Shown one piece after another: positions 24,265 to 36,769 of a stretch of 64,000 bases of DNA. A program made the position numbers and the translations under genes. The stretch's first letter is position 1; each line of letters starts with the position of its first letter. The notes below the pieces were generated by a model. The model worked only from the letters and a program-made list of their open reading frames with translations, was not told where the DNA came from and made no database searches. The stretch lies in assembly GCA_024336345.1 (NCBI GenBank), contig JANFOG010000008.1, positions 992,001 through 1,056,000 of the forward strand, in the 5' to 3' direction. This stretch comes from Mariannaea sp. PMI_226. Its lineage: Eukaryota > Ascomycota > Sordariomycetes > Hypocreales > Nectriaceae.

Positions 24265-25406
24265 CTGCCTTGCGTCTGTCTGTGTGTAATGGGTGGTGAG
24301 AAAGAGAGAGAAAAGAGAGAGGGAGAGAAGAGACAACAAACAAACAAACAAATCGTCAGGCTTTTTTTTTCCTTTTTCTTTTTATTTGCGCATTTCTTTT
24401 CATCCTCATTGGGCATTTGTCACTTCCCCAATGCTCTACTCCTTCCATCCTTCTTCTTTCTATTATATTCTGACGTGATGCGATGTGACGTGCCTTTTCC
24501 CTTCTTTGGACATAGCCCGCGCAACTTGCCCGTCGGCATTAACTCCGGCATCTCTGAATAGAGTCTCTCTCTCTCTTCTCTTTTTCTGTCTCCTTCTCCT
24601 TCTTCTTCTTATTCTTCTCAATGCTTCGTCAACTCGAACCGAGGCGTGTAAGTGGAACCAACCTTGTTCGACTCGACATAAAAACTACTACTCCATACAG
24701 CTCTTTCATTCGTCTCTACTAGGAAGTGGTGAGGAGTAGGAAGACTAGTAGGAGGACTAGGAGGGGGAGGGGGAAGCAAAGAGGGGAAGAGGTGTTTTTT
24801 TTGTCCTCCTCTTCTTCTTCTTTTTCTTCTCCCTCGCATGATCGCCTTTTCTTTCCACTCTCGCTCACTTGCTTGCTCCAAGTGACATGTCACATTTCTA
24901 GGAAGCCCGCGTTATATTTAACCAAACCCCCCCTCTTTCGTCCTCTCCACGATTCTCTTTTCTTTTCAGGGCTGGCTCCATCGAAGATGCCACCCATTCA
25001 TTGAGCAGTTCCGTTCTGGCGAAATAGCCCACTATCACCTTGTGATCTCTCCCGCCCTTCCTATCGAAGGCTACTACGTGCCCCGTCTCGCAGACTCGGT
25101 CTTCTTTCAGAACAGGTTTTTCGCTATTATTACCTTAGTCATTATTATCATATCTTCCCTAACTCCACTGCCTATCAAAGACCAGAACCCCTCCCCCCTT
25201 CCAAACAAAGCAGAAAGCACCTCCTTGTATCTCAAATCCAACTCGTGGCAAATCGTTTATCGTCCCTCTCTCCGTTCACCCCTCATCACTCCAATTGGTT
25301 TCGCATTGCCCTCCCTGATACGGATCTACGCAGACAGGTAGGTCACCAAGCGGCCGTGGTTTGCTGAGCTAGTTTTCCATTTGTCCAGAGTTGCCTCGAT
25401 CTCGTC

Positions 25407-25450
25407 ACCCTATCCCTACCCTATCCCTACCCTATCCCTACCCTATCCCT
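25407..25450. repeat. tandem CCCTAT/CCCTAC repeat, telomere-like
   Basis: About seven hexamers alternate CCCTAT and CCCTAC as a 12-bp unit. They differ by one base from the canonical fungal telomere unit CCCTAA. The array is far from any visible chromosome end. Confidence 0.8.
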
Positions 25451-26273
25451 TTGTCCTTTTCCTCCCGATGCCGGCCCTTCATTCAGGCCAGCCCACTCTG
25501 ATGAGCCGCGTCCGCGCTCTTTAGGTAAATGATTGATCAAGTCCCGTTTTATGCAGCGGACATCATCTCCTTCTATCTCTGATGTCCTGCGTGGCTCATC
25601 TTATGGGGCTCAAGAGATGTGATCAAAGGGGGCTTATTAGGGACACTGTCCTATGGCACACATCTTGCAGAGCGTGTCGCCAGGTTGAGCTGGGTTGAAG
25701 CAGTTGTGAACCGAATTGTGCTCACAGAGTGCATTCGCATAATCCTTCGGTGTTGTACTGTTTTCCAACGTTGCCGAGTTGATGAGCGGCATGATTTGAA
25801 GACTGTCCTCAGCACAAGGCACGCAGGACTGAGAACAAATCATGTTTCAGGATATATCTCCCGTCGTTGGCGTCTCTAGTGTAGAATAAACGACAGAATT
25901 AAAGACAGAATATGTCCAGGAACCAGTGTTCCTTAGTTTCCCAAAGTAATATTTCTGTAGTTGGCGTAGGGCCGATCTCGGTACTGATAGCACTTGGCCC
26001 AGCAGGTTTGTAGCGGTAGTTCAATATTAGGAAGTTAAGGAATAAAAAGAAAGGAAGAGAGCGAGTGAACTTTCATGTTTTCCGAAATTTCTCAAACGCT
26101 ATAGAGTTCTAGCCATGGCCTTATAAGTCGAAAGAGGGAGAGCTGAGCGACTAGAAGAACTCCTCCCCCCCTCCCCCTTCTCTCTGATACGAGCCGTCCG
26201 TCCTAGTGACTATTCGACTCGACCCAGCAGGGTGGCGTTATACTTGGGTAGGGCTGAAAAGAAACCAGACGGG

Positions 26274-26329
26274 TACAGTACAATGAGTCAGATCCAGGTT
26301 TTGGCAACTGGATCTGACATCGTACTGTA
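26274..26329. repeat. imperfect inverted repeat with TACAGTAC ends
   Basis: Two arms of about 23 nt pair around a 10-nt loop (GTTTTGGCAA). The inner 10 bp (TCAGATCCAG / CTGGATCTGA) pair perfectly, and the outer TACAGTAC / GTACTGTA pair perfectly; between them are one mismatch and a 2-nt bulge. It could be a small MITE-like remnant or an RNA hairpin. Confidence 0.7.
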
Positions 26330-28465
26330 TCTGTGCCGCATCGATGCACACCCCGTAGCGAAATCAGGACACATCGTACCCTACGCATAGGGATATCCTC
26401 GGTCTCGGGAGCGGCACCTTCGGCTACGACGCCCGCAGTCGCCTCTTCAAAGAGCGGATCTATCATAAATTCGACTTCCCTCATAGGACAGCTGTGTAGT
26501 CCTGTTTGCTGTCTCTGCCTGCACAAAGGTGGGCTGTGGGCTGAGGTCAGACTGATCAACGAGCCCAACCTGTAAGTGGATGCATACGGACGAAACCAAG
26601 GACCCGGCTCACTTGAGGGGGTGAATCGACGGACATGATCTCTAGCTGGCCCACATACCTCGATGGCACTTCGAAGCGGCACGTGGCATAGTTGGTACAG
26701 CGTTCAGGCCTTTGTGGATAGTCCCAGCCGTGCCTCGAAATATCTATGCTTCTAGAAAAGTAAAAGAAAACATAAAGATAGTCAACCTAGGCCTCAGTAA
26801 ACGAGGGCCACCACAACACCATCAACCCTGGACCTGCTGAATAAGTGGCGAACAACATCCTGTCAGTGGCAAGATATCTTCATTGATATCACAGTGCATG
26901 CGGACTTTGCGCTCTTCTCCATGCTTGTTCTGAGCAGATTAGGAAGCCCGGAAGCAGTGTGGGAAAGGTGTGGATGTCAAAAAGGTATCTGCCTCGGTTG
27001 TCTGAACGAATCGTGTCCGATTCAGAGTTAGTCGAGCTGCATACTTGCTCCGTCATATAGCAGGAGTGTAGGGATATCCGTAGGAACTACCCCCTTGAGG
27101 CCTGCTCACGTCAACTAATGTGTTGAAAGATGTTGTTGTTGCATGACAGAAAAGCACATCCTAGCGCTGGACTTGAGATGTCGAAACAATCTATCCCATG
27201 ACCGAGACTTACTAGGACTTGGTACTCCATACTTCATACAAGGGTTAACGTTGACCCCACGTCAGCGGATCGCCAAAACCGACTAGAATCACTTTCTTCA
27301 CAGAACGGAGCCGTGCGTCCTATCTTCCACGTCCCCCTGTTGGGTATGGCGGCTTCCATGGCCGAAGCCTTATGTCCGTTGGCACTACAGTAGGTAGAAG
27401 AAAAAATGCCAACTCCCCCTCAGCTCCTGACTCAGTCCAATCCTCAGCTGCATGCAGAGAGGAGGAGGAGTTTGCAGCAACTCAGTGGAGTTGGCTTGCC
27501 AAGTTGGCCCTGCTGAGCAAGTAAACTTGAAACTCCAAGCCAGTAAGAATCTGATATCTGACAGAGGCGTATAAGTTGAGCCAACCTATGGCTAGACAGA
27601 TATTTAGAGCCAAGCAAGAACTGAAAATAGCGCCGAGCACTGCCGTACTAACTTGCCTTGTGAGACTCCGCGTACAAACTATGAAGGTCCCCTCTGGACC
27701 CTGCTTGCGTGGCCACGATCCCACCATTGCCGTCGCAGCCCCATTCTTCGGGCGTCCTGCACTTTTGTACCGATATAGCCTAGCCTCTGTAGAATCTCCC
27801 TTCACTTGTGGGCTCTGTCAGGTCGAAACGAGTTGTCTGCATGCCCCAAGTGGCCGCGTCTTGATATTGCGTGTCGTGGCTGCTTGGCCAACAAAGTAGC
27901 TGGATTTCTGGGTTAATCTACAATTGGAGTATGACAAATCGGGAGCGGGAATAAACCATTAGCGCTCAAAGCGAAAATCTGACGGTAACAATACATCACC
28001 ATCAGATCGATCATGCTGCTGTTCCCTGCGGCTCCCATTGCGATGGTTGTGGTGGTGTTGCACTGCAGGTTCCCTAGGATGACTACATGGAAGGAATGTA
28101 TTGTACAGTATTGCAACAGTGTATATACTGTATACTGCCTGCCTCTTATCAATCGCCATCACCTACACATAGGAGTTGGCTGACACTCACTGCACGTCTT
28201 CGAGGACCTTAATATCACTAGTTGTCTGTAATGCCATCAATCTAGTATGTAATAATGCCGGAGGCAACAGGAGATGCCTATTCAACCCAGACAACTGCCT
28301 TTGGTCACCAATTGCACCCTTGATTGGAGCAGCATTATATCTCCTCTCAGGGTAACTCCTTGGGCATTCAATGGAGTCGGTTGTGGTGACGTCTCTTTTA
28401 TCACAACACTGTAATGCGAAATTCTCTCGGACTGAGCTACACAACTGAGGCTCGGATATTCAGAC

Positions 28466-28501
28466 ACGGCTCATCCCCGAGCGACGGCTCGTCCCCGAGC
28501 G
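28466..28501. repeat. tandem duplication of an 18-bp hairpin unit
   Basis: Two copies of ACGGCTCRTCCCCGAGCG differ at one base. Each contains GCTCG-CGAGC-type complementary arms around CCC. Confidence 0.65.
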
Positions 28502-31500
28502 ATGCCGACTGCTCTATGCCGGCCCTTGGTCCCGATGATGGAGCGTTCGACTCCTGTCAGTGTGAATATGCAGTGTAGGAGCCTAGGAACTACCTAATAG
28601 GTGTGAGGTAGCACAAATACGTGTAAGAACTAGACCCAACATGGTGATGCTTGCTTGCCTCGACGCCATCTTCAGCAGTCACTCTTACCACTTGACACCA
28701 TGAACATTGAAGTGGGCACTACCACACTCTACTTACTTTAAAGAGGATCCTGTTATTACTCCAGAGAATTGGAAGGTGATACTATATCAGATATCAAAGT
28801 ATCAAAGAACCAGAAAGAGGGGGAAAACATGGAAGGAAACCGGCTGCTGCATGTCTTGGACCATTCTTGCAGCACCCTACTTACAACTGCATGATTAGTA
28901 TGGATTGGGATTGACAATCGATTCATCAGTATGTACGCTATCAGCGGGCGCCAAAGTAGCGTCCCTTGCTTTTGTCCACGTATGCTAACGATGAGGGCTT
29001 TTGTCCACTGTAGCTGCAGCTTTTGGAGTGGTCGATCTGCAGGTCAGTGGGTGCAGTTACTGGTCACACAGATAATCTTCCCTCTTTGGTCAGAAAGGCC
29101 TAATTTCGGTGCTGCTTTCGACTTTAACAGGTCGAATGAGGATATTATGCCTCGTGTTCAACGAGGTTCTGTCACCTAGTCATTGGCCATATCCATGCCG
29201 TCATTGTGGTGCCACTGAAGCAATGTCAACATTTTGACAAACCAGCATAATCATGCATCAAGAACGCTCACTAGTATTACCACATCGCACGGTGTTCTTT
29301 AATTACTGGTGTAACAGGATCTTAGTACCCTTCGGCCTTGGGCGGTGGAATTCCAGCCATGGTGACAACTACGGAATGGGTTAGGTTTTAGGCTCAGAAT
29401 TTTTCCAAATCAAGTTATAGTCGGCGACAAATGCGAATTCTAGCAAAATCTGGTGCCAGAGGTATTAGCTGCGGGTGGGAGATGATGGTAAACAAGCATT
29501 GTGCAAAATAATCTCGCCCTCATAGTTGTCACGCACTTTTTTCCTCTTTGGCCCAGAAGCCCGCAGAATCTCATCTACAACTGTAGGATCCCAAACTCTG
29601 ACCTGGAACAGGCTGTGATAATGTGGCTGTTTTTAGATTTGATGTCATGGATCGCGGCATTCCATTCTCTTTACATTAGGTGCAGCACAACCAGATCTGT
29701 ATGATACTTTGGCAGGAACACAGGGAAGATACAACTTCTCGAGGTATACTTGGGTCTATGTCTGTTGAACGAAGTCGCATGAAGAACGATAAGTGATATA
29801 TAAAATTCACTAATGACATTCAGAGCTTGGTTTGTGCTGGACCGGTATGCTTTGTGTACTAGCGCGTATCAATGAAATAATCTGCAAGCGAGTGGCTTTG
29901 ATTGAGTAGATGTTCAGACAAAAGTTATTGAGAGAAGCGGAATAGTTGAGATTTAATGAGCAACAAACCTACTGGCAACATTCCGCATCATCAAACGGCT
30001 TGCGGGGGATTGGTGACACCGGGGAGGCTCGCCTGCAGCCTCACCCTTTCCAACTAGGAGCCAAGCGTCTCTTTCTCAGAGCCATACCCCCAAGATATGA
30101 CTTGTTTTACGTAGTATTGGCTTGTTGCTTCTGTCTCTGGTTCCAACAAAAGAAAGAAAGGAGACCAACGGTGACCAATACTCCATTCGCGACTACAAAT
30201 ATGGTGATAACTCGACGACTGATCCTCCTCTGAAGAGATATTCTCTCCTTATACATCTCAGGATGATGTATTTGGGCACTATTTTTGGTATATGACGGTG
30301 GCTGCTATGAAAGGACCAGTTAGTCTAATACGCAAATTGAAATGTAAAGGGGGCCGGCTGAGGACAACCCGGGAGAAGTTGCTGCACAATAGCATCAGCA
30401 GACCAACGCTCGCATGTATTCGTTCAAAGGTTATGATATGCAGGAAGTATCGTCGGGTCCTTACGTTCTGTCCGATATCGTGGGATGATTCGCCGTCGAA
30501 AAAGCGACCACATAGAGGGTTTGATGGACTTGGGGGAGAATAGGATGTCTTTTTATGAACTTGTTAGCACAGAATAACTCGCAATGAAGTACATTCCTTA
30601 CCTCACAATCAATGACTGAAGCTTCCTGGATGGTTTCGAGTGGTTTTAGTACCACCTTCGGCCGGACTCGGTGTCCCTAAGACTTAGTAATGGCCATGGA
30701 TGAGGGCTTGCTCGTGATGAACGACGCAACCCTCAAGGATGGAGAGGAACGAGAAGACATTTGAAAGGTACAGATACAATGAATCAAGAAGGATAACTAA
30801 TAAGAGATGAAAATCCAATGGCCTGTTTAGTGAGATAAATCGTCGAAAGGTCCCACAACGAGAGATGAACAACAAGGGCAAAAAAGAATCATCCTCCCAG
30901 CACTGGCTGATATGGCGATAAGAGATGTATGAGAGGGAGAGTTCAGAGGGGAGAAGGAGAGAACAAAACCATCAAGCAGATCTCAGGTTAGGCCGGTAAG
31001 GGCTGGTAATGATCATTAGACTACGTCAGACGCGGGCAGGGCGGGGAACAGCTTTCAAAGACATGGAGAAAGAGAGATGGATGGAGGGAGGGAAAGAAGA
31101 GGGGTTTGGTAGTAGCCTCCAATTGACCTCCAATTGACCAACGCCACGAACGTAATGATTCGGGTTATGATCCACCATGACATAAAGATGAGAGAAGAAA
31201 TTAGGAAGAGATTTAGAATGAAGGCGCCTTGGATTTATTCCTTGCTTAAGTTACCTACTTTATCTGCAGTGTCTCCTTACTTCAGTCCATAAATCGATCG
31301 CTACAGCACCTTAATTACCGAGCGAAACGTACTATGGCACTACTCATTTACAGAATCCCCATCGTGCGATCAACTGCCTAACCTGGTCAACAAATCATTT
31401 TTTAGTGGTAGGAGTCATTAGCATAGATGCCACTTTTCGGCGAGGGTTATAGACTAGTATTTTTGCTATTTCAAATCAAATCTACCGGGGATTGGGACTG

Positions 31501-31665
31501 CCGCATCCACTTATACTCGCACCATCCGCACCCCAGTGTTTGAAAGCTTGACTTCATCGCTTTCTTTTTTTACCCATTGGATCTGGGTGAAATTCTCATA
31601 TGTACGATTATCAACCATGTATCTACCGGGACGATGGCTTCTTTATAGAGTTATGCCTTAACAGC

Positions 31666-32351
31666 TCAAGGCTGTGAGCTGGCAGCAAAGTTGACACTCT
31701 GACTTTGATCTCCTGCGCTCGCCTTATCTAGGGCCACATTGTTGTTCAGCTTTGTTTGCTCTTCAGTGATCTTTGACTGATCGCCATTTCCTTGTGCCGC
31801 CTTGATCTGAAGGGCGAGCACCTCGAGTTGGAGTTTTAACACTTTGTTCTTGATCTTCCTAGTATTAGTGTTAGCAGATGCGAAAAATATCATCCGAGCC
31901 TCACAGTTAGAGTTGGGAAGGGGTGGTCAGCGCTGTTGAGCTTACCCTACTTGTAGAGCCTTTCCATCATCTGAGTCTTTCCCAGCTTGATCTATGGCGT
32001 CATTGAAGCCGCCCTTACCAGTCTCTGCATCCTCGGCAGCTTCCCGCGCTGCATTGAGAATGGCGAGATCGTTTTTACTCACGCCTGCAAGGTTTGCCTG
32101 AAACTGGTCGATCTAGTCAAACATTAGCACCCGAATAGACCACACGAAATGACGGCTATTAATGGGACTAATCGTACGGGGAATTTTTGTGCAACCTCGG
32201 CCAGTGCATTGCCAGCAACGCCATCCGAAATTTGGAATTCAGAGTAGTCTTGGACCTGCAGGAGATCCGCGCGCTTTTGGCTGGATTTTGTAGGTAGCGC
32301 TGTGACTGAGACAGCAAGGGATGCAAAGAGGATGATCTTGTAGAGATACAT
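31666..32351 (-). CDS. small secreted protein, fungal family without known function
   Basis: Exons 32178-32351, 31946-32112 and 31666-31858 give 177 residues, all in phase. The product starts with a signal peptide (MYLYKIILFASLAVSVTALP) followed by a possible Kex2 site (SSQKRA). The mature part is polar and helix-rich: ADLLQVQDYSEFQISDGVAGNALAEV, an Ala/Glu/Asp-rich middle, then KIKNKVLKLQLEVLALQI, which looks amphipathic or coiled-coil. There is no cysteine, unlike many effectors. I recognise the pattern from small secreted proteins widespread in ascomycetes, but no function is known. Each intron has a GT donor and TAG acceptor. It stands alone in a gene-poor stretch. Confidence 0.75.
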
Positions 32352-34920
32352 AGTATTGGCGGGAAAGCGGAAAGGGTAGAAATTGCGAGTGTTCGACTAA
32401 GAAGTCTTGGGAATGCTTGGCCAGCAAGCAAGATTCAAAAACAAGGATGGGGATGATCTGACGAGACGGAGAAGGAAAACAACTGATCACAGATCAGGCA
32501 CTAGAACCAAGGCAAATACTGTTAGAGATGGAAGCAATCCAGACGAGAGTATTCAGAAGAGACTTTATATGCGTTTATATCGTCTGCTGGACATTGCAAC
32601 AATCTAAACGTGGTATACACGCAACGCAAGTCGAGGCTGGTCGTCCATTGGGCTGTCTAGGAGATCAAACGCGACTGACACGGTCGGAGAATTAGAACAG
32701 CAGTGAAGCGACGCCCTCGCTACCACTTCAACCGCCCGAAGAGGCATCGTGAAAACGTTAGATGTCACACATCACGTAACATCCATAACCGAGGGTTGGA
32801 GATGGTCGAATCAAGCTATTATGGGGCACAACTGCCATATCAAGCAACTTGCCTTTCATCGTTGTATCCACGACAAGTCCTTAGTTCGTTTTGTTATTTT
32901 AGGTAAGCCGTTTTCCAATACTAGGGCGCTTATTCTAGTTAGCTTTGTGGAGTGGCTGTTGTGAAGGGGCGGTGGAAATGACACCACACCGCGGAAATGG
33001 TAAACCAGTGTCAGATTGTTAAACTCCGGGCTTATCTGCCTTCATACGCACAGTACTGGCTACCACAGTAAGTAGCCAGCTTCAGCAAACTACTATGTAC
33101 CAACTCCATAGGTGAGCTGACTACCTGTTGTTGAGTGCGTGCTCCGAGCTGAGTCTGGATGAAACTACGTACTACATGAAATGCCATAGCTCCAACGAGC
33201 TCATACCACATCCATGTTTCTTCGACGCCCCTACCCAGCTAAAAGCGATCAAACAAAAAGGACCCGTCCATTGTGTTTTAGCAAGGCCTTGGAGGCGAGC
33301 TTGCTCGCTAACATCTTCATGTGTCAGGCCGAGGTTTCACCTTGCTACGGGGACGAAGCAACAAAGGGGACAGGGAAAACTTGTGTCCGCGCCACACACA
33401 AAAAAGAGCACCGTCAGCATTTTCCACAATGAATGAGAGAAATCGACTTGTGGAGAAGCTGTCTGTCAGGTTGAAAAGCCGAGACAAGGGCACGGTGTAT
33501 TTTCGTTACTATCACTAGCTTATGGATCCCCCTTCGAGGGTTTTTTCCCCTCTCTCCTTCTGTTCGTAAAAGAAGAAAAAATATGAAGCACAGAGGAAGA
33601 TGGGTGATACAATAAAAATGACCAAATGTGTGGTACCGTCATTGGCATCTCTCTTCCACAGAGTGTCACTTGCAGAAGTGCTGTGGCTCTTCCAGTTCAA
33701 GACCCCAAGATCGGTTTCTAGCTCAAGCAGTATTTCAGCTGTTTAAGAGACACGTATCCTGACGAGAGAGAATTGCGGAGACTGCCTGTGGACATCGGCC
33801 ACCTGCATCTGAGGATCCATCGCCAAGCAGGCTACTAACCAAGTCACTGCCGGTATTCTAATTGTTTGAACCCTGCCCGTGCTTGTGAACGTGTACTGTG
33901 ATAGGTACATCTGCACAGGACAAATGGAAACATTGGGGTTGCGATCAAACCTCAGTTCGAAGCGTCGGATCGGGATGAAAGGGACCTTTCTCCCCCGCCC
34001 GTAGCCTCCATAGCTTCTGCCAATTATCGTTGCAGCAGCAGGAAGAGCAAATTGTTTGCATGTTGCACATTGCATCCGATACGTCGTGTGCAACACATAC
34101 AGGTATGCTGCCAGGCACAAGCCAAGCTGACGAGAAAAATGGCCAATGACGGGGACCAATTCATTAATAAGGACATGGGGCACATGGGCTTATCAACGGA
34201 GCCAATTCCATTTCTTTTTCATCTCTAATAAGTGTCTCCCCCGTACTCGTACTTCGTACGGAGTACACAGCCGCGATGAGTGGCATGCAGAAGGAATTAT
34301 GACAAGGGGGAGCGAGGTTGTGCCGCCCATGTCGGCAAGCCAACCTCTTTGGCGAAATGTCGTTCGTCCAACCTCCTTTATCTGGTTGCCTTCATTGGTT
34401 CCAAGATGTGATAAACCTACAAGTTGCTCTCCCTTGTCTTCCTCACCGCCTTCAACAGCTGCCTCAAGTTTTTGTGTGCGTTCTTGTGTGGGTGGTGATG
34501 TGTTGGTGTACCCGTAGCCCCGCCGCCGTCCGTCATCACCAACTTGAAAAAACCACAAACCCGGACCTAGCGGTAACCTATGCAGCCCCAAAGGGGGCCA
34601 GAGCTTCCTAAAGAATGTCATTCAGGTACATCTCCCACCAGCGGCGCTCCTTAGGAGGTACGAAGTACGAAGTGTGATGCCGTAGTTATCGAAGGTACCT
34701 CTCCTCACCTGAAACCCCCCGCCCCCTGCCTGGACTGTAGCCTGGGTGCTCACAGCCGCCCGCTTGAGAGGTGTCCAGTTCTCAAGAAAAAACCACCGCC
34801 TTGGTTTACTACTACGTACTTCCTTTTCTCTTCATCCCTTTCCCACCTTCACACAATCCATCTTCCTCCTCCTCGTCTTTAGCCAATTGGTGGAATTGAG
34901 CCATCGCCTCAATCGACACA
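32352..34920. other. 2.6-kb intergenic region, no gene seen
   Basis: Divergent interval between the small secreted protein and the methyltransferase. Frames up to 146 residues on the minus strand (33743-34621) lack domains and introns and are probably chance. GTAC-rich near-palindromes occur at about 34239-34262 and 34655-34672. The last 200 bp before 34921 is pyrimidine-rich and ends in AATCGACACA before the ATG, a typical fungal leader. Confidence 0.5.
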
Positions 34921-36769
34921 ATGGCAAAGAACGGCGTCAAGGACGCTGACTTTGAGTTCGTCGAAACTCCCAAGTTCACTCAGCCCGACTTTGAGAAGCT
35001 TGAGAACTATGGTGTCCCCACGACCAAGGTACGTACGTACGTTGGTAGTCAAAATTGCTGCCAACTGGCCTCTCTAGCATCATCTACTTGGCTTCCATCG
35101 CCCAATTGATATGTTCTCAATAATTTTCTTTCATTCGGCAAATATCTAACCGTGGTTTTGGTTGTAGTCTCCCGCTATTCACAATGCCCCCCTCCCCGCT
35201 GATGGCCCGGGCGCCGATACCTTCAACAACTATGCCCTCATCGCTCTTCTCACCATCGTCCCCTGGTACATGAGCTGGAAGGTCGGTGGTGGCTTCAAGA
35301 CCACCGTCTTCTTTGCCCTCATCGTCGATCTGCCGCTTCTTGGTATCTGGTGGCTGGTCATCTCTGCTGTCAGTCCTCGCAAGACCGAGAAGGTTCGCTT
35401 CCCTGGTCGAGGTGTGGAGCACTACCTCGAGTTCAAGAAGGAGTCCGACCGCCTCAAGTACCGTGGCAACAACAAGATTGCCATGGAGACTTTCCACGAG
35501 ATGTACTTCGATGGCGATGTTGATTTCAAGGGCGACTGCCTCGAGGCTCTTGAGTACCGCCATGACTGGGCCAACTTCCGCTTCACTATCGGCCTCATTA
35601 AGTTCTTCCTTTTTGGCATGATTCCCGAGGTCATTATGCACACTCGCTCTCAGGGTATGTGGCGAAAAATCCATCCTCTGCACCCTCATTTCAATTATGG
35701 TTGAGTTGACTAACAGTGTTCGCAGATGAGGAACAGGTCCGTGACCATTATGACCGTGGTGATGACTTCTACGGCTGGTTCCTTGGCCCTCGCATGATCT
35801 ACACCTCTGGTATCATCTCGGACGTTGACAAGGAGGAGACTCTCGAGGAGCTCCAGGACAACAAGCTTGCTGTCGTTTGCGAGAAGATCGACCTTCAGGA
35901 AGGTGACACCATGCTCGATCTTGGCTGCGGTTGGGGTACCCTGGCTCGTTTCGCCAGTGAGAACTACGGCGCCAAGGTCACTGGTATTACTCTCGGCCGT
36001 AACCAAACTGCTTGGGGTAACGCTGCTATGCGCAAGGTTGGAATTCCTGAGGAGCAGAGCAAGATTCTGTGCCTCGATTACCGTGATACCCCCGTCCCCG
36101 AGGGTGGCTACAAGAAGATTACTAGTCTCGAGATGTCTGAGCACGTCGGTATCCGCCACTTCTCTTCTTTCCTGACCCAGGTCTACAACATGCTCGACGA
36201 TGATGGTGTCTTTTTCCTGCAGTACGCTGGTCTTCGCAAGGCCTGGCAGTACGAGGATTTCACCTGGGGTCTCTTCATGAACAAGTACATCTTCCCTGGT
36301 GCTGATGCCTCTACTCCTCTTGGTTGGGTTGTCGACAAGCTTGAGGGCGCTGGTTTTGAGATCAAGCAGATCGACACTATTGGTGTTCACTACTCCGCTA
36401 CTCTCTGGCGCTGGTACCGCAACTGGCTCGCCAACCGTGACAAGGTTGAGGCTAAGTATGGCAAGCGATGGTTCCGCGTAAGTTGCCCCGACTTGGAAAT
36501 GACCTAAAATTCTATTTTTATTTTATTTTTTTTACTGATGTTGTATCTAGATTTGGGAATACTTCCTGGCTTACTCCACCATCGTCTCCCGTCAGGGCAG
36601 TGCTACGTGCTTCCAGATTACTCTCGTCAAGAACATTAACTCGACCCACCGAATCGAGGGTGTCAACACTCAATTTGCTTTGACCGAGGCTCTTAACAAC
36701 TGCCGCGCCGATCTCTCGGCCTGGGCTGCCAAGAACAACGTTAAGAAGCCCTCGGAGTACCTCTCTTAG
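34921..36769 (+). CDS. sphingolipid (glucosylceramide) C9-methyltransferase
   Basis: This SAM-dependent enzyme of the cyclopropane-fatty-acid-synthase family methylates C9 of the long-chain base, giving the branched 9-methyl sphingadienine of fungal glucosylceramides. Exons 34921-35028, 35168-35654, 35726-36477 and 36551-36769 give 521 residues. Two hydrophobic segments follow the N-terminus (NNYALIALLTIVPWYM and FFALIVDLPLLGIWWLVISAV), consistent with an ER or Golgi membrane enzyme. The SAM loop LDLGCGWG is at about 262-269, preceded by VRDHYDRGDDFYGWFLG and followed by VTGITLGRNQ and SLEMSEHVG. Length and order match the family. Codon use is biased, suggesting good expression. Such lipids affect hyphal growth and defensin sensitivity in other fungi (family knowledge). 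Confidence 0.93.

Larger units (their letters stand above)
21859..31665. other. 9.8-kb gene-poor region
   Basis: Both strands were read; no frame exceeds about 160 residues and none shows a domain, spliced partner frame or good codon use. It holds homopolymer runs, a GT microsatellite (24198-24264), CCCTAT/CCCTAC tandem repeats (25407-25450), a long imperfect hairpin (26274-26329), and a duplicated 18-bp hairpin unit (28466-28501). The stretch 24900-25350 looks like a promoter plus pyrimidine-rich leader (TATATTTAA at about 24915) without a following protein. A non-coding transcript is possible. Confidence 0.5.

Noticed and set aside
26203..26682. 159-residue minus-strand frame
   Set aside because: No domain or codon bias, and it crosses the inverted repeat at 26274-26329.
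22000..31600. Degenerate transposon or RIP-mutated repeat island
   Set aside because: No transposase or reverse-transcriptase pieces and no obvious strong AT shift; base counts and a RIP index were not computed.
33743..34621. Two minus-strand frames of 142-146 residues
   Set aside because: Both lack recognisable features and run through GTAC-rich intergenic motifs.
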